From NCBI RefSeq assembly GCF_009498525.1, contig NZ_QSNT01000004.1, forward strand, positions 314,932-378,931: 64,000 bases of DNA, given 5' to 3'. The notes under the pieces were generated by a model, which was given only the letters and a program-made list of their open reading frames with translations, made no database searches and was not told the DNA's origin. The stretch comes from Rhizobium sp. ICMP 5592. Lineage in GTDB: Bacteria > Pseudomonadota > Alphaproteobacteria > Rhizobiales > Rhizobiaceae. The translations under genes were made by a program, and so were the position numbers. Below, in pieces: positions 35,427 through 43,460 of this stretch (within the stretch, counting starts at the first letter, position 1; each line of letters starts with the position of its first letter).

Positions 35427-36813
35427 GCCAACTTACGCATTTGCGATCGACGGTCTTGCGCGAGATGCCAAGTCGACGGGCCGCTTCTTCGCGGTCGCCG
35501 CCGACCTCGCGCAGAACGGACAGAATATGCCGCCGCTCGATCTCCGCGAGGCTCTGCCCCCCATTATCACCATCATCGTCTTCGGGGATCCTCTCGATGT
35601 CTTCCGGAAAGCCGCCGAGGATCACCGTTCTCTCGATCAGGTTGCGCAATTCCCGGATATTTCCAGGCCAATCATACCGCGCGAGCGACGCGCGAACCCT
35701 GTCATCGATCGCGATCGGAGGCATGCCAAGCTGCTGGGCAAATTCACGCATGAAAAGCGTCGCGAGCTCCACCACGTCGTCGCCGCGATCCTTCAACGGC
35801 GGCAGATGAATCTGCATCACATTGATGCGAAAATAAAGATCGGCGCGGAAGGCGCCGGCCTCGACGCGCTTTGGAAGATCGGCATTGGTGGCAAAGACGA
35901 AACGCGCATCAAAGGGAACCTCCCGTTCCGAGCCGACCGGCCGCACGCGGCGATCCTCCAACACACGGAGCAGCTTCGTCTGCAGCGCATAGGGAAGCTC
36001 GCCGATTTCGTCGAGAAACACGGTGCCGCCATGCGCGTGCATGAACAGCCCTTCGCGGGCTCTTCCCGCGCCGGTGAACGCCCCCTTCAAATGGCCGAAC
36101 AATTCGCTTTCGATCATATCGGCAGGAATGGCACCGCAATTAATCGGCACGAAAAGCTTGTCGGACCGGTTGGAAAGAGAGTGAAGCGAACGGGCGGCAA
36201 CCTCCTTTCCCGTTCCGGACTTGCCGGTCAGGAGGACCGAGGTCGGTAAGGGTGCAACGCGTGCGATGGTCTCTCGGACATGCTGGATCGCCTTGGATTC
36301 GCCAAGCAGCTTGTTGCGCAGATAGATCTGATGCGATGGCGATTTCAGCTCTTGGCGCAGAACTTCGTTCTCGCGCTGCAACCGCATCCTATCGAGACAG
36401 CGCGCCACGGCGTTCAGCAACTGGTTCGAACGGAAAGGCTTTAGAATAAAATCGACGACACCGGCGCGCAGCGCTCCAATCGCGGTATCCAGATCGGCAT
36501 ATGCGGTCATCAGGATGACATCGGCGAAGAAGCCGATAGTGCGTTGTTCGGCAAGCCAATCGAGGCCATTCTGTCCCGGCATGATGTTGTCGAGAATGAC
36601 GACATCGAAATTCTGCTCGTCTAGCTTGCGCGACGCTTCTTTCGTATCTGCCGCCACTTCAATCAACTTGCAGCGCGGCAGAAGAATCTTGACCAGAAAA
36701 TTACGTATGCCGGGCTCGTCATCAACAATCAGGATCGATGCCTGGGCCAGCCATGGCCCAAACTCCGGGTCTGTGACAGGCTCGGCTGTATCATTGGTTC
36801 GATCCTGTGACAT
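35419..36813 (-). CDS. NtrC-family sigma-54-dependent response regulator
   Basis: The 464-residue protein has a receiver domain with phospho-acceptor D75 (VVILDNIMPGQNG), a full AAA+ domain with Walker A GKSGTGKE, the sigma-54-contacting loop GAFTGA, Walker B GGTVFLDEIGELP, an R-finger region, and a Fis-type helix-turn-helix (REEAARRLGISRKTVDRK). It can therefore drive sigma-54 promoters directly. It sits centrally among five sigma-54-like promoters with shared GACA-N3-TGTC upstream sites and is the obvious candidate to bind them. No such site was seen upstream of its own gene, so its expression may be constitutive. Confidence 0.95.
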   Translation of the reverse strand: MSQDRTNDTAEPVTDPEFGPWLAQASILIVDDEPGIRNFLVKILLPRCKLIEVAADTKEASRKLDEQNFDVVILDNIMPGQNGLDWLAEQRTIGFFADVILMTAYADLDTAIGALRAGVVDFILKPFRSNQLLNAVARCLDRMRLQRENEVLRQELKSPSHQIYLRNKLLGESKAIQHVRETIARVAPLPTSVLLTGKSGTGKEVAARSLHSLSNRSDKLFVPINCGAIPADMIESELFGHLKGAFTGAGRAREGLFMHAHGGTVFLDEIGELPYALQTKLLRVLEDRRVRPVGSEREVPFDARFVFATNADLPKRVEAGAFRADLYFRINVMQIHLPPLKDRGDDVVELATLFMREFAQQLGMPPIAIDDRVRASLARYDWPGNIRELRNLIERTVILGGFPEDIERIPEDDDGDNGGQSLAEIERRHILSVLREVGGDREEAARRLGISRKTVDRKCVSWHV

Positions 36814-36958
36814 TCAACTTCCCTCCGACGTCGGCCAACTGACGGGTTAGCATGACGATTTACGCAACGGTAGATTACATCAATGCCGCAGCTTTCCGCA
36901 GAGCGACAATAAGCCGAGGCAAAATTGCACGTTGACGACTGACCAACCGACGGTATCG

Positions 36959-37240
36959 CTAAACCAAGCGTTCCTGCATATCCTGGTGCAACTGCGCGAG
37001 CGCGCGGCGCATTCCATGCAGCTGATCCATCAGATGCAGGATGACGTCGATGCCCTCGTCATTCGCTCCGAGATCCTCCTTCAGTTCCAGGATGAAACGG
37101 GCGCGCGCAATATCGATGTCGGAAAACCCGATTCCACCGGTTGCCTGCTTCTTCGGGATGATCCAGCGCTGCTCGAGCCAGAATTCCAGCGTCTGAACCT
37201 GAAGGCCCGAAGAGGTTAGAAACTCCTGCTTGTTCATCAT
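36959..37240 (-). CDS. cbpM: Chaperone modulator CbpM
   Basis: This 93-residue protein, MMNKQEFLTSSGLQVQTLEFWLEQRWI and then DIDIARARFILELKEDLGANDEGIDVILHLMDQLHGM, matches the MerR-like CbpM fold that binds the J domain of CbpA and restrains its DnaK co-chaperone activity. Its start overlaps the stop of cbpA (ATGA). It is the last gene of the dnaK-cbpA-cbpM set. Confidence 0.9.
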   Translation of the reverse strand: MMNKQEFLTSSGLQVQTLEFWLEQRWIIPKKQATGGIGFSDIDIARARFILELKEDLGANDEGIDVILHLMDQLHGMRRALAQLHQDMQERLV

Positions 37241-38142
37241 GATGTCCTATCTTCGCGCGGATTGAAATCTTTCCCGGCGCTCCAGTTCGTCACGAAGGCC
37301 TCGAGTTCGGGATCCGGGGATTTCGGCAAAACCACCTTCAATCTGACGAACTGATCGCCCTGACCGCCGACACGATGCGGCGCGCCCTTGCCTTTCAGGC
37401 GCAAGGTCGTCCCCGTGTTCGATCCCTTCGGCACCGACATCGTGACATCTCCGGTCGGGGTGGGAACGCGGATGCGCCCACCGAGAACCGCTTCGGACAG
37501 CGAAATCGGCAACTCCAGGGCGATATCGTCACCCTCGCGGGTGAAGCGCCGGTCAGGCAGAACCTCGACTTCGATCAGCGCATCCCCTGACGTGCCCTTA
37601 CCGGCACCAGGCGCTCCCTTTCCCTTGAGACGAAGGACCTGTCCATCCACCAAACCCGGCGGGATCTTCACGTCGAGCGTGCCGCCGTCCGGCAATGTCA
37701 GGCGCTTGCTGGCGCCGACGATCGATTCCACGAAATCGATCGGCAGGCGGAAGTGCATGTCCTGCCCGCGCCGGTTCGCATGCCCTCTTTGGCCGCGCCG
37801 CAGAAGCTCGGCAAAGGCATCATCCGCATCCATGAAGTCGGCAAAGCCGGCGGTATCCGCGTAGGGATGGCCCTGATCCGCGCCGGCGAAATCCCGATAA
37901 TATGAATGCTGCGGCCGCTCCGCACCCGAGGCGTCAATCTCACCACTGTCGAAGCGCTTCCGTTTTTCGGCATCGCTGAGCAAGTCATAGGCGCCCGCGA
38001 CCTCCTTGAACTTTTCCTCAGCCGTCTTGTCGCCGGGATTAAGATCCGGATGCAGCTTCTTCGCAAGCTTGCGGTATGCGCTTTGTATCTCGGCGGCAGA
38101 CGCCGTTTGAGCAACACCGAGAACCTCGTAAGGATTTTTCAC
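37237..38142 (-). CDS. cbpA: DnaJ-like co-chaperone CbpA
   Basis: The 301-residue protein has an N-terminal J domain with the essential HPD (KKLHPDLNPGD, about residues 31-36), a Gly-poor linker, and two DnaJ C-terminal beta domains (LPIDFVESIVGASKRLTLPDGG; LELPISLSEAVLGGRIRVPTP). It lacks the DnaJ zinc-finger region, which separates CbpA from DnaJ. It stimulates the ATPase of the DnaK encoded 92 bases upstream and is modulated by CbpM downstream. Confidence 0.95.
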   Translation of the reverse strand: MKNPYEVLGVAQTASAAEIQSAYRKLAKKLHPDLNPGDKTAEEKFKEVAGAYDLLSDAEKRKRFDSGEIDASGAERPQHSYYRDFAGADQGHPYADTAGFADFMDADDAFAELLRRGQRGHANRRGQDMHFRLPIDFVESIVGASKRLTLPDGGTLDVKIPPGLVDGQVLRLKGKGAPGAGKGTSGDALIEVEVLPDRRFTREGDDIALELPISLSEAVLGGRIRVPTPTGDVTMSVPKGSNTGTTLRLKGKGAPHRVGGQGDQFVRLKVVLPKSPDPELEAFVTNWSAGKDFNPREDRTS

Positions 38143-38196
38143 AACTTACTCCGGAAGAATCTTATTGATCACGAAACATGCACACCGGTTGGACGG

Positions 38197-38224
38197 GGGT
38201 GGCCGGGGAATACCCCGGCCACCC
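38197..38224 (-). terminator. Strong hairpin between dnaK and cbpA
   Basis: GGGTGGCCGGGG and CCCCGGCCACCC form a perfect 12-pair GC-rich stem with an AATA loop, 10 bases past the dnaK stop. No T tract follows, so it may be an attenuator or an mRNA-stabilising hairpin setting DnaK above CbpA. Confidence 0.65.
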
Positions 38225-38234
38225 GGGAGACACG

Positions 38235-40142
38235 CTACGGCGAGGTCTTCTTGTCGTCGTCTCCCACCTCGGTGAATTCTGCATCGACGACATCGTCATT
38301 GGCGGCCTGAGATGCGCCTGTATCAGACGGTCTCTGCGCCTCTGCTTGGGCCGCCTCCGCCAGTTTCATCGATTGCTGCTGCAAGGCGCTGGCTTTTGCA
38401 CTGATCGCGGAAGCGTCATCGCCTTTCACCGCTTCGCGCAGGTCCGCCATCGCATTTTCGATCGCGCGGCGATCGGCCTCCGACAGCTTGCCGCCATGTT
38501 CCGCTACGTCCTTTTCCGTCGCGTGCAGGAGTGCTTCGGCGGAATTCTTGGCTTCGACAGCTTCCTTGCGCTTCTTGTCTTCGGCGGCATGCGCTTCCGC
38601 GTCCTTGATCATTCTCTCAATATCGGCCTCCGACAGGCCGCCCGAGGCTTGAATCTGGATGCGCTGTTCCTTGCCCGTGCCCTTGTCTTTTGCGGAGACA
38701 TTGACGATGCCGTTGGCGTCGATATCGAAGGTCACTTCGATCTGCGGCACGCCGCGCGGTGCCGCCGGAATGCCCATCAGGTCAAACTGCCCGAGCATCT
38801 TGTTGTCGGCAGCCATTTCGCGCTCGCCCTGAAAAACGCGGATCGTGACGGCGTTCTGGTTATCCTCGGCCGTCGAGAACACCTGGCTCTTCTTAGCCGG
38901 CACGGTAGTGTTGCGCTCAATGAGGCGGGTGAAGACGCCGCCCAATGTTTCAAGGCCGAGCGACAATGGGGTGACATCGAGAAGCAGGACATCCTTGACA
39001 TCGCCTTGCAACACGCCCGCCTGGATCGCCGCACCAACCGCAACCACTTCGTCCGGGTTGACACCCTTATGCGGCTCCTTACCGAAAATCTTCTGCACGA
39101 TTTCCTGGATCTTCGGCATTCTGGTCATACCGCCGACCAGCACGACTTCGCTGATCTCGTTGGCTGTCAGGCCCGCATCCTTGAGCGCGTTGAGGCACGG
39201 TTCGATGGTTCGCTGCACGAGATCCTCAACCAGCGACTCAAACTTCGCCCGCGTGATCTTGACCTGGAGATGTTTCGGGCCGGTGGCATCCGCCGTGATG
39301 AAAGGCAGGTTGACTTCGGTCTGTGTGGATGTGGAAAGCTCGATCTTCGCTTTCTCCGCCGCTTCTTTCAAACGCTGCAGAGCGAGCTTATCCTTTCTCA
39401 GATCTATCCCTTGCTCGCGCTGGAATTCATCCGCGAGATAATTGACGAGGCGCATGTCGAAATCTTCGCCGCCCAGGAACGTGTCGCCGTTGGTCGCCTT
39501 CACCTCGAAGACGCCGTCGCCGATATCAAGAATGGAAACGTCGAAGGTGCCGCCGCCAAGATCGTACACCGCGATCTTGGCCTGCTTCTTCTTTTCGAGC
39601 CCGTAGGCAAGCGCTGCCGCCGTCGGCTCGTTGATGATGCGCAGGACTTCCAGACCAGCAATCTTGCCGGCGTCCTTCGTTGCCTGACGCTGCGCATCAT
39701 TGAAATAGGCCGGCACGGTGATGACCGCCTGACTTACCTTCTCACCAAGATTGGCTTCCGCCGTTTCCTTCATCTTCTGCAGGATGAAGGCTGATATTTG
39801 CGACGGCGAGTAGGTCTTGCCCTCGGCCTCGACCCAGGCGTCACCGTTCCCGGCCTTGACGATCTTGTAGGGAACCAGTCCCTTGTCCTTTTCGACGGTC
39901 GGATCGTCGTAGCGGCGACCGATCAAACGCTTTACGGCAAAGATTGTATTGGTGGGATTGGTCACCGCCTGCCGTCGGGCCGGCTGCCCAACCAGGCGCT
40001 CACCGTCGCTTGTAAACGCAACGATCGAAGGCGTCGTACGCGCACCTTCGGAATTTTCGATAATCCGCGTATTCTTGCCCTCCATGACGGCTACGCAGGA
40101 ATTGGTCGTTCCCAAATCGATTCCGATGACTTTGGCCACCAC
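38235..40142 (-). CDS. dnaK: Molecular chaperone DnaK (Hsp70)
   Basis: At 635 residues this is a full DnaK. It starts MVAKVIGIDLGTTNSCVAVMEG, has the phosphate-binding VYDLGGGTFDVSILDIGDGVFEV, the linker DVLLLDVTPLSLG, a substrate-binding beta domain and an alpha lid, ending DDVVDAEFTEVGDDDKK. It folds and, with ClpB, disaggregates proteins. Here it is grouped with CbpA and CbpM, not with dnaJ, so it is probably a second, stress-specific copy. A sigma-54 promoter with paired activator sites lies about 345 bases upstream; the long leader is unusual. Confidence 0.96.
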   Translation of the reverse strand: MVAKVIGIDLGTTNSCVAVMEGKNTRIIENSEGARTTPSIVAFTSDGERLVGQPARRQAVTNPTNTIFAVKRLIGRRYDDPTVEKDKGLVPYKIVKAGNGDAWVEAEGKTYSPSQISAFILQKMKETAEANLGEKVSQAVITVPAYFNDAQRQATKDAGKIAGLEVLRIINEPTAAALAYGLEKKKQAKIAVYDLGGGTFDVSILDIGDGVFEVKATNGDTFLGGEDFDMRLVNYLADEFQREQGIDLRKDKLALQRLKEAAEKAKIELSTSTQTEVNLPFITADATGPKHLQVKITRAKFESLVEDLVQRTIEPCLNALKDAGLTANEISEVVLVGGMTRMPKIQEIVQKIFGKEPHKGVNPDEVVAVGAAIQAGVLQGDVKDVLLLDVTPLSLGLETLGGVFTRLIERNTTVPAKKSQVFSTAEDNQNAVTIRVFQGEREMAADNKMLGQFDLMGIPAAPRGVPQIEVTFDIDANGIVNVSAKDKGTGKEQRIQIQASGGLSEADIERMIKDAEAHAAEDKKRKEAVEAKNSAEALLHATEKDVAEHGGKLSEADRRAIENAMADLREAVKGDDASAISAKASALQQQSMKLAEAAQAEAQRPSDTGASQAANDDVVDAEFTEVGDDDKKTSP

Positions 40143-40331
40143 ATTTCTCCTCTTCGAATTTAGATTTATGGTCCTATTCCATGTCTGTTCGGCTCATTGG
40201 CGCGGCGACAGCCGGAACTCTAAGATCTACGAAGAGCGCTCCTGCCTCTTGCCGCACCTCCACCGGCTTTCCTCCGCCGCCCGATGTTCTCCTTGTTGGG
40301 CTGTTCGCTATGTCGGAACCGGCCTACTCTT

Positions 40332-40378
40332 CGGGGGAACACTCTTAAAAACAAATCGATCACGACAAGGTTCCCCCG
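40332..40378 (-). promoter_or_regulatory. Hairpin in the long dnaK leader
   Basis: CGGGGGAAC (40332-40340) and GTTCCCCCG (40370-40378) form a perfect nine-pair stem around 29 AT-rich bases within the predicted 330-base leader (about 40143-40474) between the sigma-54 promoter and dnaK. It may be a post-transcriptional control element. The rest of the leader shows no convincing gene. Confidence 0.4.
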
Positions 40379-40485
40379 CCTTGGATTCTGCAATCGAACC
40401 ATTTCGTCTTGCACGGCGCATTCGCGTGCCAGCCTGTTCTTTCCCGCGCCCATAACACTTCGATATTCCCCACCCATAAAAGACA

Positions 40486-40500
40486 GCAACAGGCGTGCCA
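40486..40500 (-). promoter_or_regulatory. Sigma-54 promoter upstream of dnaK
   Basis: On the minus strand the sequence is TGGCAC-GCCTG-TTGC, a perfect consensus, and all 15 bases are identical to the hdeD promoter at 44180-44194. It points at dnaK with a leader of about 330 bases. Confidence 0.8.
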
Positions 40501-40553
40501 GTTTGCGAATACAACAATTTCAATGGATTAGAATGGAAGCACCGACGACATAG

Positions 40554-40587
40554 GACAAGATGTCCTGAGGGTGGCAGACAAATTGTC
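40554..40587. promoter_or_regulatory. Paired activator sites for the dnaK promoter
   Basis: GACA-AGA-TGTC (40554-40564) and GACA-AAT-TGTC (40577-40587) are 23 bp apart, centred 59 and 82 bp from the -24 edge of the dnaK promoter, exactly the clpB geometry. Confidence 0.8.
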
Positions 40588-40688
40588 CATGCCAAATTTG
40601 GGTGATACGAAGACGGCAGCACCTATTGGCCAAGGCAGGTTCGTTGTCAGATGTGTGGGGCAGCGGTTGCTCTTTCGGGAATTCCACC

Positions 40689-40720
40689 GACAACTTCTCC
40701 TGACAATTGGACAAAGTGTC
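40689..40720. promoter_or_regulatory. Activator sites for the moeA promoter
   Basis: GACA-AAG-TGTC (40710-40720) is centred 59 bp upstream of the moeA -24 element. A degenerate partner, GACA-ACT-TCTC (40689-40699), lies 21 bp further out. Together with the dnaK sites they make a compact divergent control region. Confidence 0.7.
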
Positions 40721-40773
40721 TGAGAGCGAGGGGATCTCCATCATAAGCCATTGATATTACGCGACTAAGGAAA

Positions 40774-40788
40774 TGGCACACTTGTTGC
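40774..40788 (+). promoter_or_regulatory. Sigma-54 promoter of moeA
   Basis: TGGCAC-ACTTG-TTGC is a perfect sigma-54 consensus reading toward moeA. The -12 element ends about 35 bases before the small leader frame at 40823. Confidence 0.85.
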
Positions 40789-40822
40789 TTCGAGCATCCC
40801 AACGATCATGCGAGGCAGCAGG

Positions 40823-40891
40823 ATGTTGGATCAGATGTCAAAATCGAATTGCGACGAGGCGACGCTCGCCTCCATGCGGGAACGCCAGTAA
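40823..40891 (+). CDS. Possible 22-residue leader peptide coupled to moeA
   Basis: A short frame begins at ATG 40823 after a purine-rich stretch (GAGGCAGCAGG), reads MLDQMSKSNCDEATLASMRE and two more residues, and ends in a TAA that overlaps the moeA ATG (TAATG). Such an overlap favours coupled re-initiation. It is too short to prove by sequence alone; it may be a leader peptide or the remnant of a longer gene. Confidence 0.4.
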   Translation: MLDQMSKSNCDEATLASMRERQ

Positions 40892-42099
40892 TGGAAATAC
40901 CGTGCGCCGCCCCCAATACGCTGGACGAGGCACATGCCATCTTGCGTTCGCAGGCAGAGCCATTGGCATCGGAGAAAATCCCGATCGGGGATGCGGGCTT
41001 CCGGGTACTGGCGGAAGCTGTAAGAGCACGCATTGACTCGCCGCGCGAGGATGTCGCTGCGATGGATGGCTTCGCTGTAGAGGACCAAGCAATCCAGGCG
41101 AGCAGGCGAGATTTCCGCCTCGTTGGCGCAGGCTATCCCGGCGATGCCGCGCCTCCTGCGCTTCCCCCCGAGACGACGGTGCGGATCATGACGGGTGCGC
41201 CCATGCCGCAATCGAAGGATCGCGTTATCCCCTTCGAACTGACCGGTGAACGGGATGGAATTATCCGCATCGTTGGCCCCGTGCCCACAGGACTTCATGT
41301 GCGGCTGAAGGGATCCGGTTTCCATGCGGGGCAAATTCTTCTTGATCCGGGCACGCTGCTCGATCCCCCGAGATTGCTGGCCGCCGCCGCCGCCGACCAG
41401 CCGACCATCCATGTCCACAAGCGGCCGAGACTGCGCGTGATTACCAGTGGTGATGAACTTGCCCGAGCGGGAACGGCGGCTTCAACCGATCGACGCATAC
41501 CCGATAGCCTGACATTGCCGCTTCAGCTGCTGGCAGAACAATGGGGTGCGGACCCAGTTGGCGCGGCCCTTGTCTTGGACGACGTAGAGGCTATCCGTAC
41601 AGCCGTCGCTTTGGCGTGCCTCGACGCCGACATCCTTGTTATCGCTGGCGGCGCCTCCCATGGAGACCGGGACCTGAGCCGGCCTGCCTTGAAGATGCTC
41701 GGACTCGAGCTGAAATTCGCCGGCGTGGCGATGAAGCCGGGGAAGCCGGTCTGGTATGGCCGTCTCTACGGAAAGCATGTACTCGGATTGCCGGGCAATC
41801 CGTCTGCGGCGATGACCGTTGCCCGACTGTTTCTCGCGCCACTCCTTTGTGCCCTGTCGGGTCGGGGATTCGACACCGCGCTTGCCTGGCGGGAACTGCC
41901 GCTTGCTGCCCCTGTGGCGGACGCGGATGCTCGGGAAATGTTCCTCTATGCGCGCCGTGCCGGCAATCACGCCGATATTATCCCGCGGCAATCGGCGTCC
42001 GCCCAACTTCCTCTGGCAAGTGCCGACATGCTGGTCAGACGGCCGGCTGGCGGTGCTGCGCTGTCTGCCAACTCCCTGGTTCCCGTTCTGGACTTTTAG
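40891..42099 (+). CDS. moeA: Molybdopterin molybdotransferase MoeA
   Basis: From ATG 40891 the protein is 402 residues. It shows the MoeA landmarks REDVAAMDGFAVE near residue 52, VRIMTGAPMP, the MPT-binding domain VITSGDEL, and the late GKPVWYGRLYGKHVLGLPGNPSAAM. It inserts molybdate into adenylated molybdopterin. Its presence under a sigma-54 promoter in the same block as the FdhF/YdeP molybdoenzyme suggests that it boosts cofactor supply to that enzyme during induction. It is followed after 50 bases by a small MscS-like gene. Confidence 0.93.
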   Translation: MEIPCAAPNTLDEAHAILRSQAEPLASEKIPIGDAGFRVLAEAVRARIDSPREDVAAMDGFAVEDQAIQASRRDFRLVGAGYPGDAAPPALPPETTVRIMTGAPMPQSKDRVIPFELTGERDGIIRIVGPVPTGLHVRLKGSGFHAGQILLDPGTLLDPPRLLAAAAADQPTIHVHKRPRLRVITSGDELARAGTAASTDRRIPDSLTLPLQLLAEQWGADPVGAALVLDDVEAIRTAVALACLDADILVIAGGASHGDRDLSRPALKMLGLELKFAGVAMKPGKPVWYGRLYGKHVLGLPGNPSAAMTVARLFLAPLLCALSGRGFDTALAWRELPLAAPVADADAREMFLYARRAGNHADIIPRQSASAQLPLASADMLVRRPAGGAALSANSLVPVLDF

Positions 42100-42149
42100 C
42101 AAAGTTTCAGAATGACGCTGACCCGGCACCTGCTTGGAAAAACCAATCG

Positions 42150-42719
42150 ATGCTCAGATTTATCGACCCGAACCAGCTGATGGGCGCAATGCTGCTCGCA
42201 GGCCTATTTTTCCTTGCCGGGATATGCCTCTCCTGGCTGGTTCGACGGCTGATGATCGAGGTGCTCCGGCATGACAAATCGGAGCGCATCGACCAGATCA
42301 CCATCTCCTTTCTCAGCCGCCTCTCGATCCTGATGATCTGGGTGTTATTGATCACATTCTACGCGCACCTGGTTCCGGCTCTCAATCGATTGGGCACCGC
42401 TCTGCTGACTGGCGTCAGCCTGATGTCGGTTATCCTGGGACTGGCCGCACAGACGACGCTCGGCAATCTGGTGTCCGGTATAAGTCTTGTCCTCTATAAG
42501 CCGTTCCGACAGGGCGATCGCCTTCAGATCCAGGCGCCGACCGGGCTTGAAGTCGGAGAGGTCGAAAACATCTCGTTGGGCTATACGGTTCTGAAAACCG
42601 ACGATCAGCGCCATATTGTCATCGCGAATAGCGCAATGGCCCAACAGACCATGATCAAGCTATCGCCGGTGGTCCCGGCGAGTCCTTCCTCGCCGTCCGC
42701 CGACAGCCAGCGGGACTGA
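42150..42719 (+). CDS. Short MscS-family mechanosensitive channel
   Basis: From ATG 42150 the protein is 189 residues, smaller than the usual 280. Two or three membrane helices (LMGAMLLAGLFFLAGICLSWLV; LSILMIWVLLITFYAHLV; LLTGVSLMSVILGLAAQTTLGNLVSGISLVLYKPF) lead into the MscS beta domain (QGDRLQIQ...GEVENISLGYTVLKTDDQRHIVIANS). The pore helix is present and the C-terminal cage domain is missing. It should relieve osmotic shock. It probably shares the moeA sigma-54 transcript. The longer frame upstream lies inside moeA. Confidence 0.85.
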   Translation: MLRFIDPNQLMGAMLLAGLFFLAGICLSWLVRRLMIEVLRHDKSERIDQITISFLSRLSILMIWVLLITFYAHLVPALNRLGTALLTGVSLMSVILGLAAQTTLGNLVSGISLVLYKPFRQGDRLQIQAPTGLEVGEVENISLGYTVLKTDDQRHIVIANSAMAQQTMIKLSPVVPASPSSPSADSQRD

Positions 42720-42759
42720 CACGACACCGAGCGGCGTTCGATGACACACCATATGAGGT

Positions 42760-43404
42760 TCAGCCCTTCGGTTCGCCTTCTCCCCTCGGGGCAGGCTGGC
42801 TCTGGATGCCGCCGCGCGCAATACCGACCTTGGCCGGGCGCAGCGGGCGCGACCCTATGACATATCCCGGCTCGACAACCTGGGTTACGGTACCATTCGG
42901 CACGGAGGGATCGGGCAGCTCGAATAGAGCTTCGTGGAAATTGGGATCGAAACGTTCTCCGATGGGATTGAGCTTCTTGACGCCATGCTTCTCCAGGGAA
43001 CGCAGCATTTCCTTCTCTGTGAGCTCGATACCGTCAATCAGCGTCTTGAACGCCCCCTCATCTTTAAGGGCCTCGGCGGGAATGCTGGCGATGGCGCGTC
43101 CCATATTGTCAGCCACGCGCAGCATGTCGCCGGCAAATTTCGCGACAGCATATTGTCGCGTATCGTTCAGGTCGCGGTCGGCGCGGCGGCGCACATTCTC
43201 GACTTCCGCCAAGGCGCGCAGCAGGCGATCCTTCAAGTCGGTATTCTCGGCCTCAAGCTTGGCGAACGCCTCTGCGCGACCATCGTTCGTCTCGCTATGG
43301 CCGGCGTTCGTTCCACCAGATGGGTTACGTGCGGCCTGCTCCGCAGTTGCAGCCGACTTGGCTGCCTCGTGATTGCCATCTTCGGATTTGGTCTTTCCAG
43401 TCAT
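42760..43404 (-). CDS. grpE: Nucleotide exchange factor GrpE
   Basis: From ATG 43404 (GGGAGAGATGAA upstream) the protein is 214 residues. It has a disordered charged N-terminus, a long coiled coil (LEAENTDLKDRLLRALAEVENVRRRADRDLNDTRQYAVAKFAGDMLRVADNMGRAI) and the C-terminal beta wing ending NGTVTQVVEPGYVIGSRPLRPAKVGIARG. It releases ADP from DnaK. It lies 56 bases downstream of hdeD and should be read from the hdeD sigma-54 promoter. The frame to 43569 would invade hdeD. Confidence 0.94.
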   Translation of the reverse strand: MTGKTKSEDGNHEAAKSAATAEQAARNPSGGTNAGHSETNDGRAEAFAKLEAENTDLKDRLLRALAEVENVRRRADRDLNDTRQYAVAKFAGDMLRVADNMGRAIASIPAEALKDEGAFKTLIDGIELTEKEMLRSLEKHGVKKLNPIGERFDPNFHEALFELPDPSVPNGTVTQVVEPGYVIGSRPLRPAKVGIARGGIQSQPAPRGEGEPKG

Positions 43405-43460
43405 TTCATCTCTCCCATGGATTGGGTCGCTCCGGGATATCACCTGTAGCCGCTGACCAT

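Noticed and set aside
38178..39794. Long plus-strand frame opposite dnaK
   Set aside because: Antisense shadow of dnaK, with an LR-rich composition typical of reversed GC-rich codons.
40417..40431. Second TGGCAC on the minus strand in the dnaK leader
   Set aside because: The -12 position lacks GC at the right spacing (it is shifted by one) and the distance to the palindromes does not match the other promoters.
40220..40489. 89-residue minus-strand frame in the dnaK leader
   Set aside because: Its start lies upstream of the predicted transcript start, it is arginine-rich with no recognisable family, and it has no good ribosome-binding site.
41541..42149. N-terminal extension of the MscS-like frame
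   Set aside because: This part overlaps moeA in another frame and is Arg/Pro/Cys-rich with no channel features; the channel starts at 42150.
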